Source: Pseudoduganella armeniaca (GTDB lineage: Bacteria; Pseudomonadota; Gammaproteobacteria; Burkholderiales; Burkholderiaceae_D). From it: a DNA stretch of 64,000 nt. The stretch is from NCBI RefSeq assembly GCF_003028855.1, contig NZ_CP028324.1:4588001-4652000 (forward strand). The letters run 5' to 3'. The notes below the pieces were generated by a model. That model saw nothing but the letters and a program-made list of their open reading frames with translations, had not been told where the DNA came from and did not search any database. Below are positions 35,496 to 42,765 of the stretch, one piece after another. Every line of letters begins with the position of its first letter. The first letter of the stretch is position 1. The position numbers were made by a program, and so were the translations under genes.

Positions 35496-35587
35496 GGCGC
35501 CTCCCGACTGTTAAATTATTCCGTCAGGAAACTGTAGGGGATTTGGACGCGAGGCGTTTTGCTCTAAGGCAAATTATCAAGGCTTGA

Positions 35588-35618
35588 GGACTGTCCCTTC
35601 GGGACTGTCCCCGGTTTT
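35588..35618 (+). repeat. Family B palindrome B2 with T-tract
   Basis: GGACTGTCCC, TTC, GGGACTGTCCCC, GGTTTT: 31 bases identical to copy B1. The T-run is seven long here. It faces copy B3 so that the T-tract of one and the A-tract of the other lie 21 bases apart. It lies between the start of the FapA-like gene and the end of a small secreted-protein gene. Confidence 0.8.
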
Positions 35619-35638
35619 TTTCGGCGGCGTTGAGGTAT

Positions 35639-35714
35639 CGATAAAAACCGGGGTCAGTCCCCTGATACCGCCGCTGACTCGGTTCCGAGCAATCGCTTAC
35701 CGGGGACAGACCCC
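35639..35714 (-). repeat. Family B element B3, 76 bases
   Basis: Bounded by CGATAAAAACCGGGGTCAGT on the left and CTTACCGGGGACAGACCCC on the right. It is an inverted copy of B4 (41570-41645): by hand alignment about 64 of 76 bases agree, with all differences in the middle 30 bases. Confidence 0.82.
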
Positions 35715-35720
35715 AAGCAA

Positions 35721-36107
35721 TTATCGCCGCGGGGTCAGCGAATAGACTTCCTGCCCGGCCTCGTTAATCTGCCGGCGCAGGTCGCGCCGCTCGTCGGCCG
35801 TCATCCGGCTCATGCGGCGGCTCATCTCGGCGTTGTTGGCGTTTTCCTGCATGATGCGGCGCTGCTCTTCCGCGCGCGCCTCGAACGAGCGCTGGTCGGC
35901 CGCATCACCCCAGCGGCTGTCGCGGAAGTCGCGCCGGTTCTGCTGGTTCTGCTGGCCGCGCTCGTCGCGCCGCGGCGGGCCGTCGCCGGGATTGGCGCTG
36001 GCTGGCAGCACGCAGGTGACGAAAGCAAAAGCCGCAAGCCAACCGGCGGCCTGCGTACGCGTTGCCGCGCCGTCAGCCTTGCTCCGATTGTGTGCCCGCT
36101 TGCTCAT
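35721..36107 (-). CDS. Small secreted Arg/Gln-rich protein, unknown function
   Basis: A 128-residue protein with a signal peptide (hydrophobic WLAAFAFVTCVL, cleavage probably after LPASA). The mature part is rich in Arg, Gln, Asn and Asp (RRDERGQQNQQNRRDFRDSR) and ends in a helical segment (ERRDLRRQINEAGQEVYSL). I do not recognise the family with certainty. AAGGG upstream of the ATG could be the ribosome-binding site. It is divergent from ompR, with 185 bases of shared control region, so it may belong to the envelope-stress response, but this is a guess. Confidence 0.6.
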   Translation of the reverse strand: MSKRAHNRSKADGAATRTQAAGWLAAFAFVTCVLPASANPGDGPPRRDERGQQNQQNRRDFRDSRWGDAADQRSFEARAEEQRRIMQENANNAEMSRRMSRMTADERRDLRRQINEAGQEVYSLTPRR

Positions 36108-36292
36108 GCTGTGCCCTTTTCCCTTGGTCTGGTAAGCTGTACCCGATGGACAAAGTGTATGCCCCTTTCCCGGGCAGGGTAAGTGGGTTCGGGTAAAGAA
36201 TGTAACACTTTGTAATGGGTGGTCGTCCCGGCGCCTCGTCGCGCATTATGACGTTACCATAGCGACATGGTTCTGACAATTCCGACAGCCTT

Positions 36293-37060
36293 ATGACAAC
36301 CACATCCACCGAATCCGGCAACACTCCAGCAACTGGCAATGGCCACCAGGCCAAGATCATGGTAGTGGACGACGACGTCCGCCTGCGCGACCTGCTGCGC
36401 CGCTACCTCACCGAGCAGGGTTTCAATGTCTTCACCGCCGAGAATGCGACGGCGATGAACAAGCTGTGGCTGCGCGAGCGCTACGACCTGCTCGTGCTGG
36501 ACCTGATGCTGCCCGGCGAGGACGGCCTGTCGATCTGCCGCCGCCTGCGCGGCGCGGGCGACCAGACCCCGATCATCATGCTGACCGCCAAGGGCGAGGA
36601 CGTCGACCGCATCGTCGGCCTCGAGATGGGCGCCGACGACTACCTGCCGAAACCGTTCAACCCGCGCGAGCTAGTGGCCCGCATCGGCGCCGTGCTGCGC
36701 CGCAAGGCGCCCGACGAAATTCCCGGGGCCCCGTCGGAGACCCCGCAGACGTTCGAGTTCGGCCAGTTCGTGCTCGACCTCGGCACCCGCACCCTGAAGA
36801 AGAACGGCGAGACGGTGCCGCTGACCACCGGCGAGTTCTCGGTACTGAAAGTATTCGCCCGCCACGCGCGCCAGCCGCTGTCGCGCGAGAAACTGATGGA
36901 ACTGGCGCGCGGCCGCGAGTACGAGGTGTTCGACCGCAGCCTGGACGTGCAGATCTCGCGCTTGCGCAAGCTGATCGAGCCGGACCCGTCCAGCCCGCTC
37001 TACATCCAGACCGTCTGGGGCCTGGGCTACGTCTTCATCCCGGAGGGGCAGCCGCGCTGA
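36293..37060 (+). CDS. ompR: Two-component response regulator, OmpR
   Basis: A 255-residue OmpR/PhoB response regulator. The receiver has VVDDD (25-28 acidic pocket), the phospho-acceptor Asp70 in LLVLDLMLPGEDG, and LTAKGED / PKPFNPREL. The winged helix (about 155-250) ends in RSLDVQISRLRKLIEPDPSS and VWGLGYVFIPEG, which match OmpR closely. The N-terminal 20 residues are a Thr/Ser/Gly-rich extension absent from E. coli OmpR. Seven bases separate it from envZ. It should control porin and envelope genes in response to osmolarity. Confidence 0.92.
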   Translation: MTTTSTESGNTPATGNGHQAKIMVVDDDVRLRDLLRRYLTEQGFNVFTAENATAMNKLWLRERYDLLVLDLMLPGEDGLSICRRLRGAGDQTPIIMLTAKGEDVDRIVGLEMGADDYLPKPFNPRELVARIGAVLRRKAPDEIPGAPSETPQTFEFGQFVLDLGTRTLKKNGETVPLTTGEFSVLKVFARHARQPLSREKLMELARGREYEVFDRSLDVQISRLRKLIEPDPSSPLYIQTVWGLGYVFIPEGQPR

Positions 37061-37067
37061 GCCCCGC

Positions 37068-38426
37068 ATGAAGCGTCCTTCGCTCAGCCGCCTGAGGAAT
37101 GGCCTCAGGAGCGGCTTGTTCTGGCGTACTTTCCTGCTGCTGGGAGTGCTGACGACCCTGTCGATGGCCTCCTGGATCGGCATGATCAGCTTCGTCCAGC
37201 GCGAGCCGCAAGCCCAGCAGCTGGCGGCCCAGGTCATCTCCGTTGTCACCATCACCCGCGCCGCCCTGACGCACTCGGCGCCCGAGCTGCGCACGGAGCT
37301 GCTGTTCGAGCTCGTCTCGAACGAAGGCATCCGCGTGTTCTTGCTGGAAGAGGACGACGAAGTCGACCCGCCGCCGGACAACGCGCTGATGCCGGACATC
37401 GAAAAGCTCGTCAAGGCCAAGCTGGGCGCGGACACGCGTTTTTCGGCGCGCGTCAACGGCATGCGCGGCTTCTGGGTCAGCTTCCGCATCGACGACGACT
37501 CCTACTGGCTGATGCTGGAACGCGAACGCATCTCCGGCCTGACGAGCATCCAGTGGCTGGGCTGGGCCGGCGTCGTCTCGCTGGTCTCGCTGATCGGCGC
37601 CGCCGTGCTGTCGAGCCTGATCAACGCCCCGCTGCGTCGCCTGACAGTCGCCACCCGCGCGATCGCCCAGCGCCGCCGGCCCGATCCGCTGCCCGAGAAG
37701 GGACCGAAGGAAATCCGCCTGGCCAACCGCAGCTTCAACCAGATGGTGGACGACCTGCAGCAGGTGGAATCGGACCGCGCCGTGCTGCTGGCCGGCATCT
37801 CGCACGACCTGCGCACGCCGCTCACGCGCATGCAGCTGGAAGTGGAGATGGCCGACCTGTCGCCCGAGGCGCGCGCCGGCATACAGTCCGACATCGCCCA
37901 GATGGACGCGATCATCGGCCAGTTCCTCGACTTCGCCAAGCCGACCGAGACCAGTACCTTCGTCAACGTCGACGTCAGCACCATGCTGCAGGAAGTGGCG
38001 CACGAGGTGGCCCGGCTGCCGGACGTGCGGGTCGCCTGCGACATCGCCCAGGACGCCCACGTGCTGGGCAACGGCACCGACCTGAAGCGCGTGATCCACA
38101 ACCTGATCGAGAACGCGCGACGCTACGGCAAGACGCCGGGCGCCGACGTGGCCGAGATCGACATCCGCTGCACGACCCGGGGCACGGCCGCGTCGAAAAA
38201 GGTCGTCATCGACGTGCAGGACCATGGCGTGGGCGTGCCGGCCGAGCGCATCGGTGAACTGCTGAGGCCGTTCACGCGGCTCGACACGGCACGCGGCCAG
38301 GCCAACGGCGCAGGGCTGGGCCTGGCGATCGTCGAGCGGGTGCTGCAGCGCCATCGCGCTCAATTCCAGCTGAGCAACCGTGAGGGTGGCGGACTGCTCA
38401 TTCATATCGAAATGGACGCCTTGTAG
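37068..38426 (+). CDS. envZ: Osmosensing histidine kinase, EnvZ
   Basis: A 452-residue inner-membrane kinase: first helix near residues 19-42 (FWRTFLLLGVLTTLSMASW), a periplasmic domain of about 120 residues, second helix near 163-185 (WLGWAGVVSLVSLIGAAVL), HAMP, then the H box LLAGISHDLRTPLTRMQ, N box HNLIENARRY, and G boxes DHGVGVP and GAGLGLAIVE. It phosphorylates OmpR, encoded seven bases upstream. The DLRTPLTR H box is EnvZ-like. Confidence 0.92.
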   Translation: MKRPSLSRLRNGLRSGLFWRTFLLLGVLTTLSMASWIGMISFVQREPQAQQLAAQVISVVTITRAALTHSAPELRTELLFELVSNEGIRVFLLEEDDEVDPPPDNALMPDIEKLVKAKLGADTRFSARVNGMRGFWVSFRIDDDSYWLMLERERISGLTSIQWLGWAGVVSLVSLIGAAVLSSLINAPLRRLTVATRAIAQRRRPDPLPEKGPKEIRLANRSFNQMVDDLQQVESDRAVLLAGISHDLRTPLTRMQLEVEMADLSPEARAGIQSDIAQMDAIIGQFLDFAKPTETSTFVNVDVSTMLQEVAHEVARLPDVRVACDIAQDAHVLGNGTDLKRVIHNLIENARRYGKTPGADVAEIDIRCTTRGTAASKKVVIDVQDHGVGVPAERIGELLRPFTRLDTARGQANGAGLGLAIVERVLQRHRAQFQLSNREGGGLLIHIEMDAL

Positions 38427-38460
38427 CGATAAAAATTTTTTTTCTCGTCCTGTCGCGCAG

Positions 38461-38487
38461 TGTCGATTTGTAATTGCGTCGTTCGTC
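38461..38487 (+). promoter_or_regulatory. Candidate ECF42-type promoter: TGTCGA-N17-CGTC
   Basis: TGTCGA at 38461-38466, a 17-base spacer, and CGTC at 38484-38487, located 53 bases before the first gene of the operon that ends with an ECF42-type sigma factor gene. The published ECF42 target motif, as I recall it, is TGTCGA with CGWC. This fits autoregulation. Confidence 0.6.
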
Positions 38488-38540
38488 GTCGAAGATAAGA
38501 GCTGCACCCGCCGCTCTGTTCCCCAACCTCAAGGAGCTTG

Positions 38541-39029
38541 ATGATGAACGACAACAAAATCCCCAACGTCACCCACTCGCTGACGCCGCACATCGTGTGC
38601 CGCGACGCGGCCGCGGCGATCGAGTTCTACAAGAAGGCGTTCGGCGCCGAGGAATTGACGCGCATGCCGGCGCAGGACGGCAGCGGCAAGCTGATGCACG
38701 CGATGATCGGCATCGGCGATTCGCACGTGATGCTGTGCGACGAATTTCCCGAATGGGGCGCCAGGGGGCCGCAGTCGCTGGGCGGCACGCCCGTCACGCT
38801 GCACTACAACGTGCCGGATGTCGATGCCGCGTTCCAGCGCGCCCTCGATGCTGGCGCGCAGACCAAGATGCCCGTGACCGACATGTTCTGGGGCGACCGC
38901 TACGGCGTGTTGACCGATCCGTTCGGCCACGACTGGTCGCTGGCCACGCACATCCGCGACGTCAGCGTGGAGGAAGCCATCGAGGGTTCCAAGCAGCAGA
39001 TGTGCGACCCGGCCGCCACCCAGCAATAA
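38541..39029 (+). CDS. VOC superfamily protein, PhnB/glyoxalase-like
   Basis: A 162-residue VOC protein of the PhnB-like (3-demethylubiquinone-type) branch: LTPHIVCRDAAAAIEFYKKA, HAMIGIGDSHVMLCDEFPE, and FWGDRYGVLTDPFGHDWSLA. AAGGAG precedes two possible ATG codons (38541 and 38544); the first is given. It is the first gene of an operon with two DGPF proteins and an ECF sigma factor; members of this kind are the usual neighbours of ECF42. The enzymatic reaction is unknown. Confidence 0.85.
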   Translation: MMNDNKIPNVTHSLTPHIVCRDAAAAIEFYKKAFGAEELTRMPAQDGSGKLMHAMIGIGDSHVMLCDEFPEWGARGPQSLGGTPVTLHYNVPDVDAAFQRALDAGAQTKMPVTDMFWGDRYGVLTDPFGHDWSLATHIRDVSVEEAIEGSKQQMCDPAATQQ

Positions 39030-39039
39030 GGAGGACGCC

Positions 39040-39456
39040 ATGCGTTTCATGATCATCGTGAAGGCCAGCGCGGACTCGGAAGCGGGCCGCATGCCGTCCA
39101 CGGAGCTTCTCGCGGCCATGGGCAAATACAACGAGGAACTGGTCAACGCCGGCGTGCTGCTGGCGGGCGAAGGCCTGCATCCTTCGTCGCGCGGGGCGCG
39201 CGTGCGTTTCAATGGCGGCGAGCGCACCGTCGTCGACGGCCCCTTCCAGGAAACGAAGGAGCTGATTGCGGGATTCTGGCTGATTCAGGTAAAGTCGATG
39301 GACGAAGCCATCGAATGGGTCAAGCGCGCGCCCATGCTGGACGGCGACGAGATCGAGATCCGCCGCGTCTTCGAAGCGGAGGACTTCGGTGCCGAACTGA
39401 CGCCTGAACTGCGCGAACAGGAGGCGCGCCTGCGCGAGCGGGCCGCGGCGGCCTGA
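39040..39456 (+). CDS. YCII/DGPF domain protein
   Basis: A 138-residue protein with one YCII-related domain: MRFMIIVKASADSEAG at the start, RVRFNGGERTVVDGPFQETK with the DGPF motif that names the family, and ELIAGFWLIQVKSMDEAIEW. YCII domains have a ferredoxin-like fold with a His/Asp pair and unclear chemistry. GGAGG lies just before the ATG, ten bases after the VOC gene. Genes for DGPF proteins are strongly linked to ECF42 sigma factors and are their usual targets. Confidence 0.88.
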   Translation: MRFMIIVKASADSEAGRMPSTELLAAMGKYNEELVNAGVLLAGEGLHPSSRGARVRFNGGERTVVDGPFQETKELIAGFWLIQVKSMDEAIEWVKRAPMLDGDEIEIRRVFEAEDFGAELTPELREQEARLRERAAAA

Positions 39457-39481
39457 TACACGACGACACGAGGAGGATGGG

Positions 39482-40192
39482 ATGCGATTCATGGTGATAC
39501 GGCGCGCCGGCGGCGGTTCGGAAAACCCCGGCTTTCCGCCGCCGCAGCTGGCGGACGCGGTACCCGCCGGCCGCTGGTTGCATCCCAGTGCCAGGGGCTT
39601 TCGCATGCACTGCCGCGGCGGCACCTGGTCGGTCGAGGAAGGCCCGTTCCCCCAGGACGAGCTGGTGGCCGGCTTCGCCCTGATCGACGTGCCGTCGCGC
39701 GCGGCGGCACTCGACTGGGCGCGCGGCTGGCCGCGGGCGGATGGCGAAGGCGACGTCGAGCTGGAAGTGCGGCTGGCCGGCTGCCCCGGCGAATGCACCG
39801 GCTTCGACACCGGCGCGGCGCCGCGCCTGACACCCTGGGTCGTGCTGCTGAAATCGGACGCCAACGCCGAAGCGGACCTGGCGCCACCGCCCGAGGTGAT
39901 CGACCGCATGAACGCGCACAATGCGGCGGCCGTGCAGGCCGGCGTGGCGCTGGCGGGCGAAGGCCTGCGCGCCACAACGCGAGGCGCGCGCGTGCGCTTC
40001 AGGAAGGGTGCCGAGCGCCCGGCCGTCGTCGACGGTCCCTTCACCGAAATCAAGGAACTGATCGCCGGCTACTGGCTGATCCAGACCGCCACGCGCCAGC
40101 AGGCGATGGACTGGGTCAAGGCGTATCCGTTCCCCTGCCTGCCCGACCTGACCGTCGAGCTGCGCGAACTGGCCCTGCCCGGCCGCGCATGA
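39482..40192 (+). CDS. Tandem YCII/DGPF domain protein
   Basis: A 236-residue fusion of two YCII domains. The C-terminal half (about 118-232) is complete, with RVRFRKGAERPAVVDGPFTE and ELIAGYWLIQTATRQQAMDW. The N-terminal half (1-98) keeps the fold pattern (MRFMVIRRAGGGSE, ELVAGFALIDVPSRAAALDW) but its DGPF motif has become EEGPF and it has a deletion before it, so it may be a non-catalytic partner domain. The stop overlaps the sigma factor start (ATGA), so the two are translationally coupled. Confidence 0.85.
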   Translation: MRFMVIRRAGGGSENPGFPPPQLADAVPAGRWLHPSARGFRMHCRGGTWSVEEGPFPQDELVAGFALIDVPSRAAALDWARGWPRADGEGDVELEVRLAGCPGECTGFDTGAAPRLTPWVVLLKSDANAEADLAPPPEVIDRMNAHNAAAVQAGVALAGEGLRATTRGARVRFRKGAERPAVVDGPFTEIKELIAGYWLIQTATRQQAMDWVKAYPFPCLPDLTVELRELALPGRA

Positions 40193-41469
40193 GCGATGCC
40201 GTCCGCCGCGCCGTCGAGGCGGTGTGGCGTATCGAATCGGCCCGCATCGTCGCGGTGCTGACGCGCATGCTGCGCGACGTCGGCCTGGCCGAGGAGATGG
40301 CGCAGGAAGCACTGGTCAGCGCGCTGGAGACGTGGCCGGCGAACGGCACGCCGGACAACCCGGCGGCCTGGCTGATGACGGCGGCCAAGCACCGCGCGCT
40401 CGACTGGCTGCGCCACCGCAAGCTGGAGCAGGAGCGCGAACCGGCGCTGACCTACGAGATCGAAGGGCTTTTGCAGGATGCGGCACCGGACCTGGACCGG
40501 GCCGTCGAGGACAAGATCGGCGACGACCTGCTGCGCCTCGTCTTCATCGCCTGCCACCCCGTGCTGCCCACCGAAGGCCGCGTCGCGCTGACCTTGCGCC
40601 TGCTGGGCGGCCTGACGACGGACGAAATCGCCCGCGCCTTCCTGGTACCCGAGCCGACGGTGGCGCAGCGCATCGTGCGCGCCAAGCGCACGCTGGCCGA
40701 GGCGCGCGTGCCGTTCGAGGTGCCGGTCGGGCATGAGCTGGTCCAGCGGCTGGCTTCCGTGCTGCAGGTCGTCTACCTGATCTACAACGAGGGTTACGCC
40801 GCCAGTGCCGGCGCAGACTGGATGCGCCCGGCCCTGTGCGAGGAGGCGCTGCGGCTGGGCCGTATCCTGGCCGGCCTGGCGCCGCGCGAGCCCGAGGTGC
40901 ATGGCCTGGCGGCGCTGATGGAGATCCAGTCCTCGCGCGCGCGCGCCCGCACGGATGCGCAAGGCGCCCCGGTACTGCTGCTGGAGCAGGACCGCGCACG
41001 CTGGGACCAGCTGCTGATCCGGCGCGGCCTGGCGGCGCTGGAACGCGCCGACATGCTGTGCCGCGAACACGGCCGCGCACTGGGTCCCTACGCGCTGCAG
41101 GCCGCGATCGCCGCCTGCCACGCCCGCGCGCGCAAGGCCGAGGACACGGACTGGCAGCGCATCGCCGCGTTGTACGACGCGCTGGCGCAGCTGGCACCCT
41201 CCCCGGTGGTCGAGCTCAATCGCGCGGTGGCCGTGGCGATGGCGTTCGGGCCGGCGGCGGGCCTGGAACTGGTGGACAGCCTGGTCGATGAACCGGCGCT
41301 GCGCCGCTACCACCTGCTGCCCAGCGTACGCGGCGACCTGCTGCACAAGCTGGGCCGGCTGGACGAGGCCAGGCTGGAATTCGAACGGGCCGCCGCGCTG
41401 ACGCGCAATGAACGGGAGCGCACCTTGCTGCTGGAGCGGGCGGGTATCCGCTCCGCCAGCAACCCTTAG
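40189..41469 (+). CDS. ECF RNA polymerase sigma factor with C-terminal TPR-like domain (ECF42 type)
   Basis: A 426-residue sigma factor. Region 2 covers about residues 10-75 (DVGLAEEMAQEALVSALETW, PAAWLMTAAKHRALDWLRHR) and region 4 about 115-175 (RLLGGLTTDEIARAFLVPEP, VAQRIVRAKRTLAEARV). The remaining 240 residues are a helical, TPR-like extension (RGLAALERADMLCREHGRAL, SPVVELNRAVAVAMAFGPAA). This layout with DGPF neighbours defines group ECF42, which has no anti-sigma factor; the C-terminal domain is thought to be needed for activity. The upstream TGTCGA-N17-CGTC suggests autoregulation. A family A palindrome begins at the last base of its stop codon. Confidence 0.9.
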   Translation: MSDAVRRAVEAVWRIESARIVAVLTRMLRDVGLAEEMAQEALVSALETWPANGTPDNPAAWLMTAAKHRALDWLRHRKLEQEREPALTYEIEGLLQDAAPDLDRAVEDKIGDDLLRLVFIACHPVLPTEGRVALTLRLLGGLTTDEIARAFLVPEPTVAQRIVRAKRTLAEARVPFEVPVGHELVQRLASVLQVVYLIYNEGYAASAGADWMRPALCEEALRLGRILAGLAPREPEVHGLAALMEIQSSRARARTDAQGAPVLLLEQDRARWDQLLIRRGLAALERADMLCREHGRALGPYALQAAIAACHARARKAEDTDWQRIAALYDALAQLAPSPVVELNRAVAVAMAFGPAAGLELVDSLVDEPALRRYHLLPSVRGDLLHKLGRLDEARLEFERAAALTRNERERTLLLERAGIRSASNP

Positions 41470-41522
41470 GTGACAGGCACCGATCTTGGGGCGGCAACGC
41501 CCCAAGATCGGTGCCTGTCACC
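41469..41522. repeat. Family A palindrome, copy A4
   Basis: Two perfect 25-base arms (41469-41493 and 41498-41522) around GCAA. Outer part GGTGACAGGCACC, inner stem GATCTTGGGGCG. The first base is the G of the sigma factor stop codon TAG; ACCC lies four bases earlier. The surrounding gap 41470-41777 holds this copy plus B4 and B5 and no gene. Confidence 0.88.
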
Positions 41523-41569
41523 AGGGGTCTCGCAGTCCATCGGAACACACCCGCGGCCGCCGCTCCGCC

Positions 41570-41645
41570 GGGGTCTGTCCCCGGTAAGCGATAGCCCGGA
41601 TCAAGGTCGGCGGCATGACAAGGGGACTGACCCCGGTTTTTATCG
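41570..41645 (+). repeat. Family B element B4, 76 bases
   Basis: Runs from GGGGTCTGTCCCCGGTAAGC to GACTGACCCCGGTTTTTATC. It is the inverted counterpart of B3 at 35639-35714, equal in length, with the first 23 and last 28 bases identical. It ends in a T-tract on the plus strand. Confidence 0.82.
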
Positions 41646-41691
41646 CACAGCATCCGAAGCCGACAGAAATGCGGCGGATCGGCAGCCGCGG

Positions 41692-41729
41692 AATAAAACC
41701 GGGGTCAGTCCCTTGCCGGGACAGACCCC
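41692..41729 (-). repeat. Family B palindrome B5
   Basis: AATAAAACC, GGGGTCAGTCCC, TTGCC, GGGACAGACCCC. The two 12-base halves pair except for a central mismatch. It looks like B3 with its middle removed and faces B4, so their T- and A-tracts lie about 50 bases apart. Confidence 0.78.
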
Positions 41730-41777
41730 GGGCTTTGCCGGCTGGACGTCGGCGCCGAAGCCCGACACCACGGGTTC

Positions 41778-42188
41778 TCACCCCTGCAGCGTCCCCTCCT
41801 TGCGCGTGCGCACATAGCGCGGCAAGGTATCGGCCAGCTGCAGCCAGCGCACGTGGCTCTGCATGAAGGTATGGTCGCCGGGAGGCACCAGTTCCGGATC
41901 GTCCAGGCTGGCGGTGGTGATGTCCAGTTCGTCCGGCCAGCGCTCGTCCTCGAACGCCAGCTGGGTGCCGCAGTCGGCGCAGAAGCGGCGCGAGATGCCG
42001 GGGCTGGAATGATAGGTGGCTGGCTTGCCCATCGTGTAGCGCAGGCCGCCGCGCTTGACGGAAAACCAGGCGACGGCCGGGGCGCCGGTGGCGCGGCGGC
42101 ACATCGAACAGTGGCACAGCGTGCTGTTGAACGGCGTTTCCGTCACCAGGTAGCGCACCGCGCCGCAAAAGCATCCACCTTGCATCAT
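41778..42188 (-). CDS. GFA family (glutathione-dependent formaldehyde-activating-like) zinc protein
   Basis: A 136-residue protein with the GFA cysteine pattern: GGCFCGAVRY, LCHCSMCRRATGAP and FCADCGTQLAFED, enough to bind two zinc ions. Other landmarks are GLRYTMGKP and LDDPELVPPGDH. Although the founding member was linked to S-hydroxymethylglutathione formation, most members have unknown substrates. It starts two bases after the Imm26-like gene, so the two form an operon. It ends beside the family B elements. Confidence 0.87.
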   Translation of the reverse strand: MMQGGCFCGAVRYLVTETPFNSTLCHCSMCRRATGAPAVAWFSVKRGGLRYTMGKPATYHSSPGISRRFCADCGTQLAFEDERWPDELDITTASLDDPELVPPGDHTFMQSHVRWLQLADTLPRYVRTRKEGTLQG

Positions 42189-42190
42189 GA

Positions 42191-42652
42191 TCAGTGCTCC
42201 AGCAGTTTGGTCAGCAGCAGCTCGGTCGAGCCATAGCCGTACAGCGAATCGCTTTCCAGCCCTTCCGTTTCGTACGGCACCGAGACCTCGCGTTCCGGCT
42301 TGGCCGGGTCGTCCGCATAGGTTGCCTGCCAGGCGCGCTTGAGCGTATCGGAGCGGCGGATGAAGACCGGCACGGGCCAGTCATTGCGGTCGAAATGGTC
42401 GGCGTCGCCCAGCACGGGCCAGCGGCCGTTGGCCAGCGCCATGTCGCCGGTGCGGATGGCCTTCAAGGCGTCGCGCGCCGTTAGTTGCTGCACTTCCGCC
42501 AGGGTCGGCATCGCCGGCCGCTTGGGGCCGAACAGGTAGGCCAGCATGATCTTGCCCTGCGGCGACATGCGGGCGACAAGCCCGGCCGCGTACCCGCCGT
42601 TCATCAGCGGCACGGCAAACCAGCTTCCTTCGTGATAAGGCTGTAACTTCAT
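42191..42652 (-). CDS. Imm26-like (immunity protein 26 / HocA-related) protein
   Basis: A 153-residue protein. The opening EGSWFAVPLMNGGYAAGLVA followed by AYLFGPKRP and, later, DWPVPVFIRRSD resembles the Imm26 fold, which is often annotated as a polymorphic-toxin immunity protein or phosphotriesterase-related protein. Similarity is by remembered pattern, so the call is tentative. No toxin gene is adjacent, and it is followed after two bases by the GFA gene, which argues for a housekeeping rather than an immunity role. Confidence 0.45.
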   Translation of the reverse strand: MKLQPYHEGSWFAVPLMNGGYAAGLVARMSPQGKIMLAYLFGPKRPAMPTLAEVQQLTARDALKAIRTGDMALANGRWPVLGDADHFDRNDWPVPVFIRRSDTLKRAWQATYADDPAKPEREVSVPYETEGLESDSLYGYGSTELLLTKLLEH

Positions 42653-42765
42653 ATATCCCTTTATTGGTGGAGCCAGCCTCCTCGCGGCCGGCTCCCTTCA
42701 ACGTGCGTTATTGGTTGGTTCGCACTTGCTTGCTGCACGCCGGTCATGCCGGCGATAAATCTTCC

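Noticed and set aside
41470..41777. CRISPR-like array in the repeat-rich gap after the sigma factor gene
   Set aside because: The repeats are inverted, not direct, have unequal spacing and no spacer pattern.
42669..42754. Hairpins GGAGCC/GGCTCC and CGCCGG/CCGGCG between the Imm26-like and ferritin-like genes as terminators
   Set aside because: Stems are only six bases and no T-tract follows either one on the minus strand.
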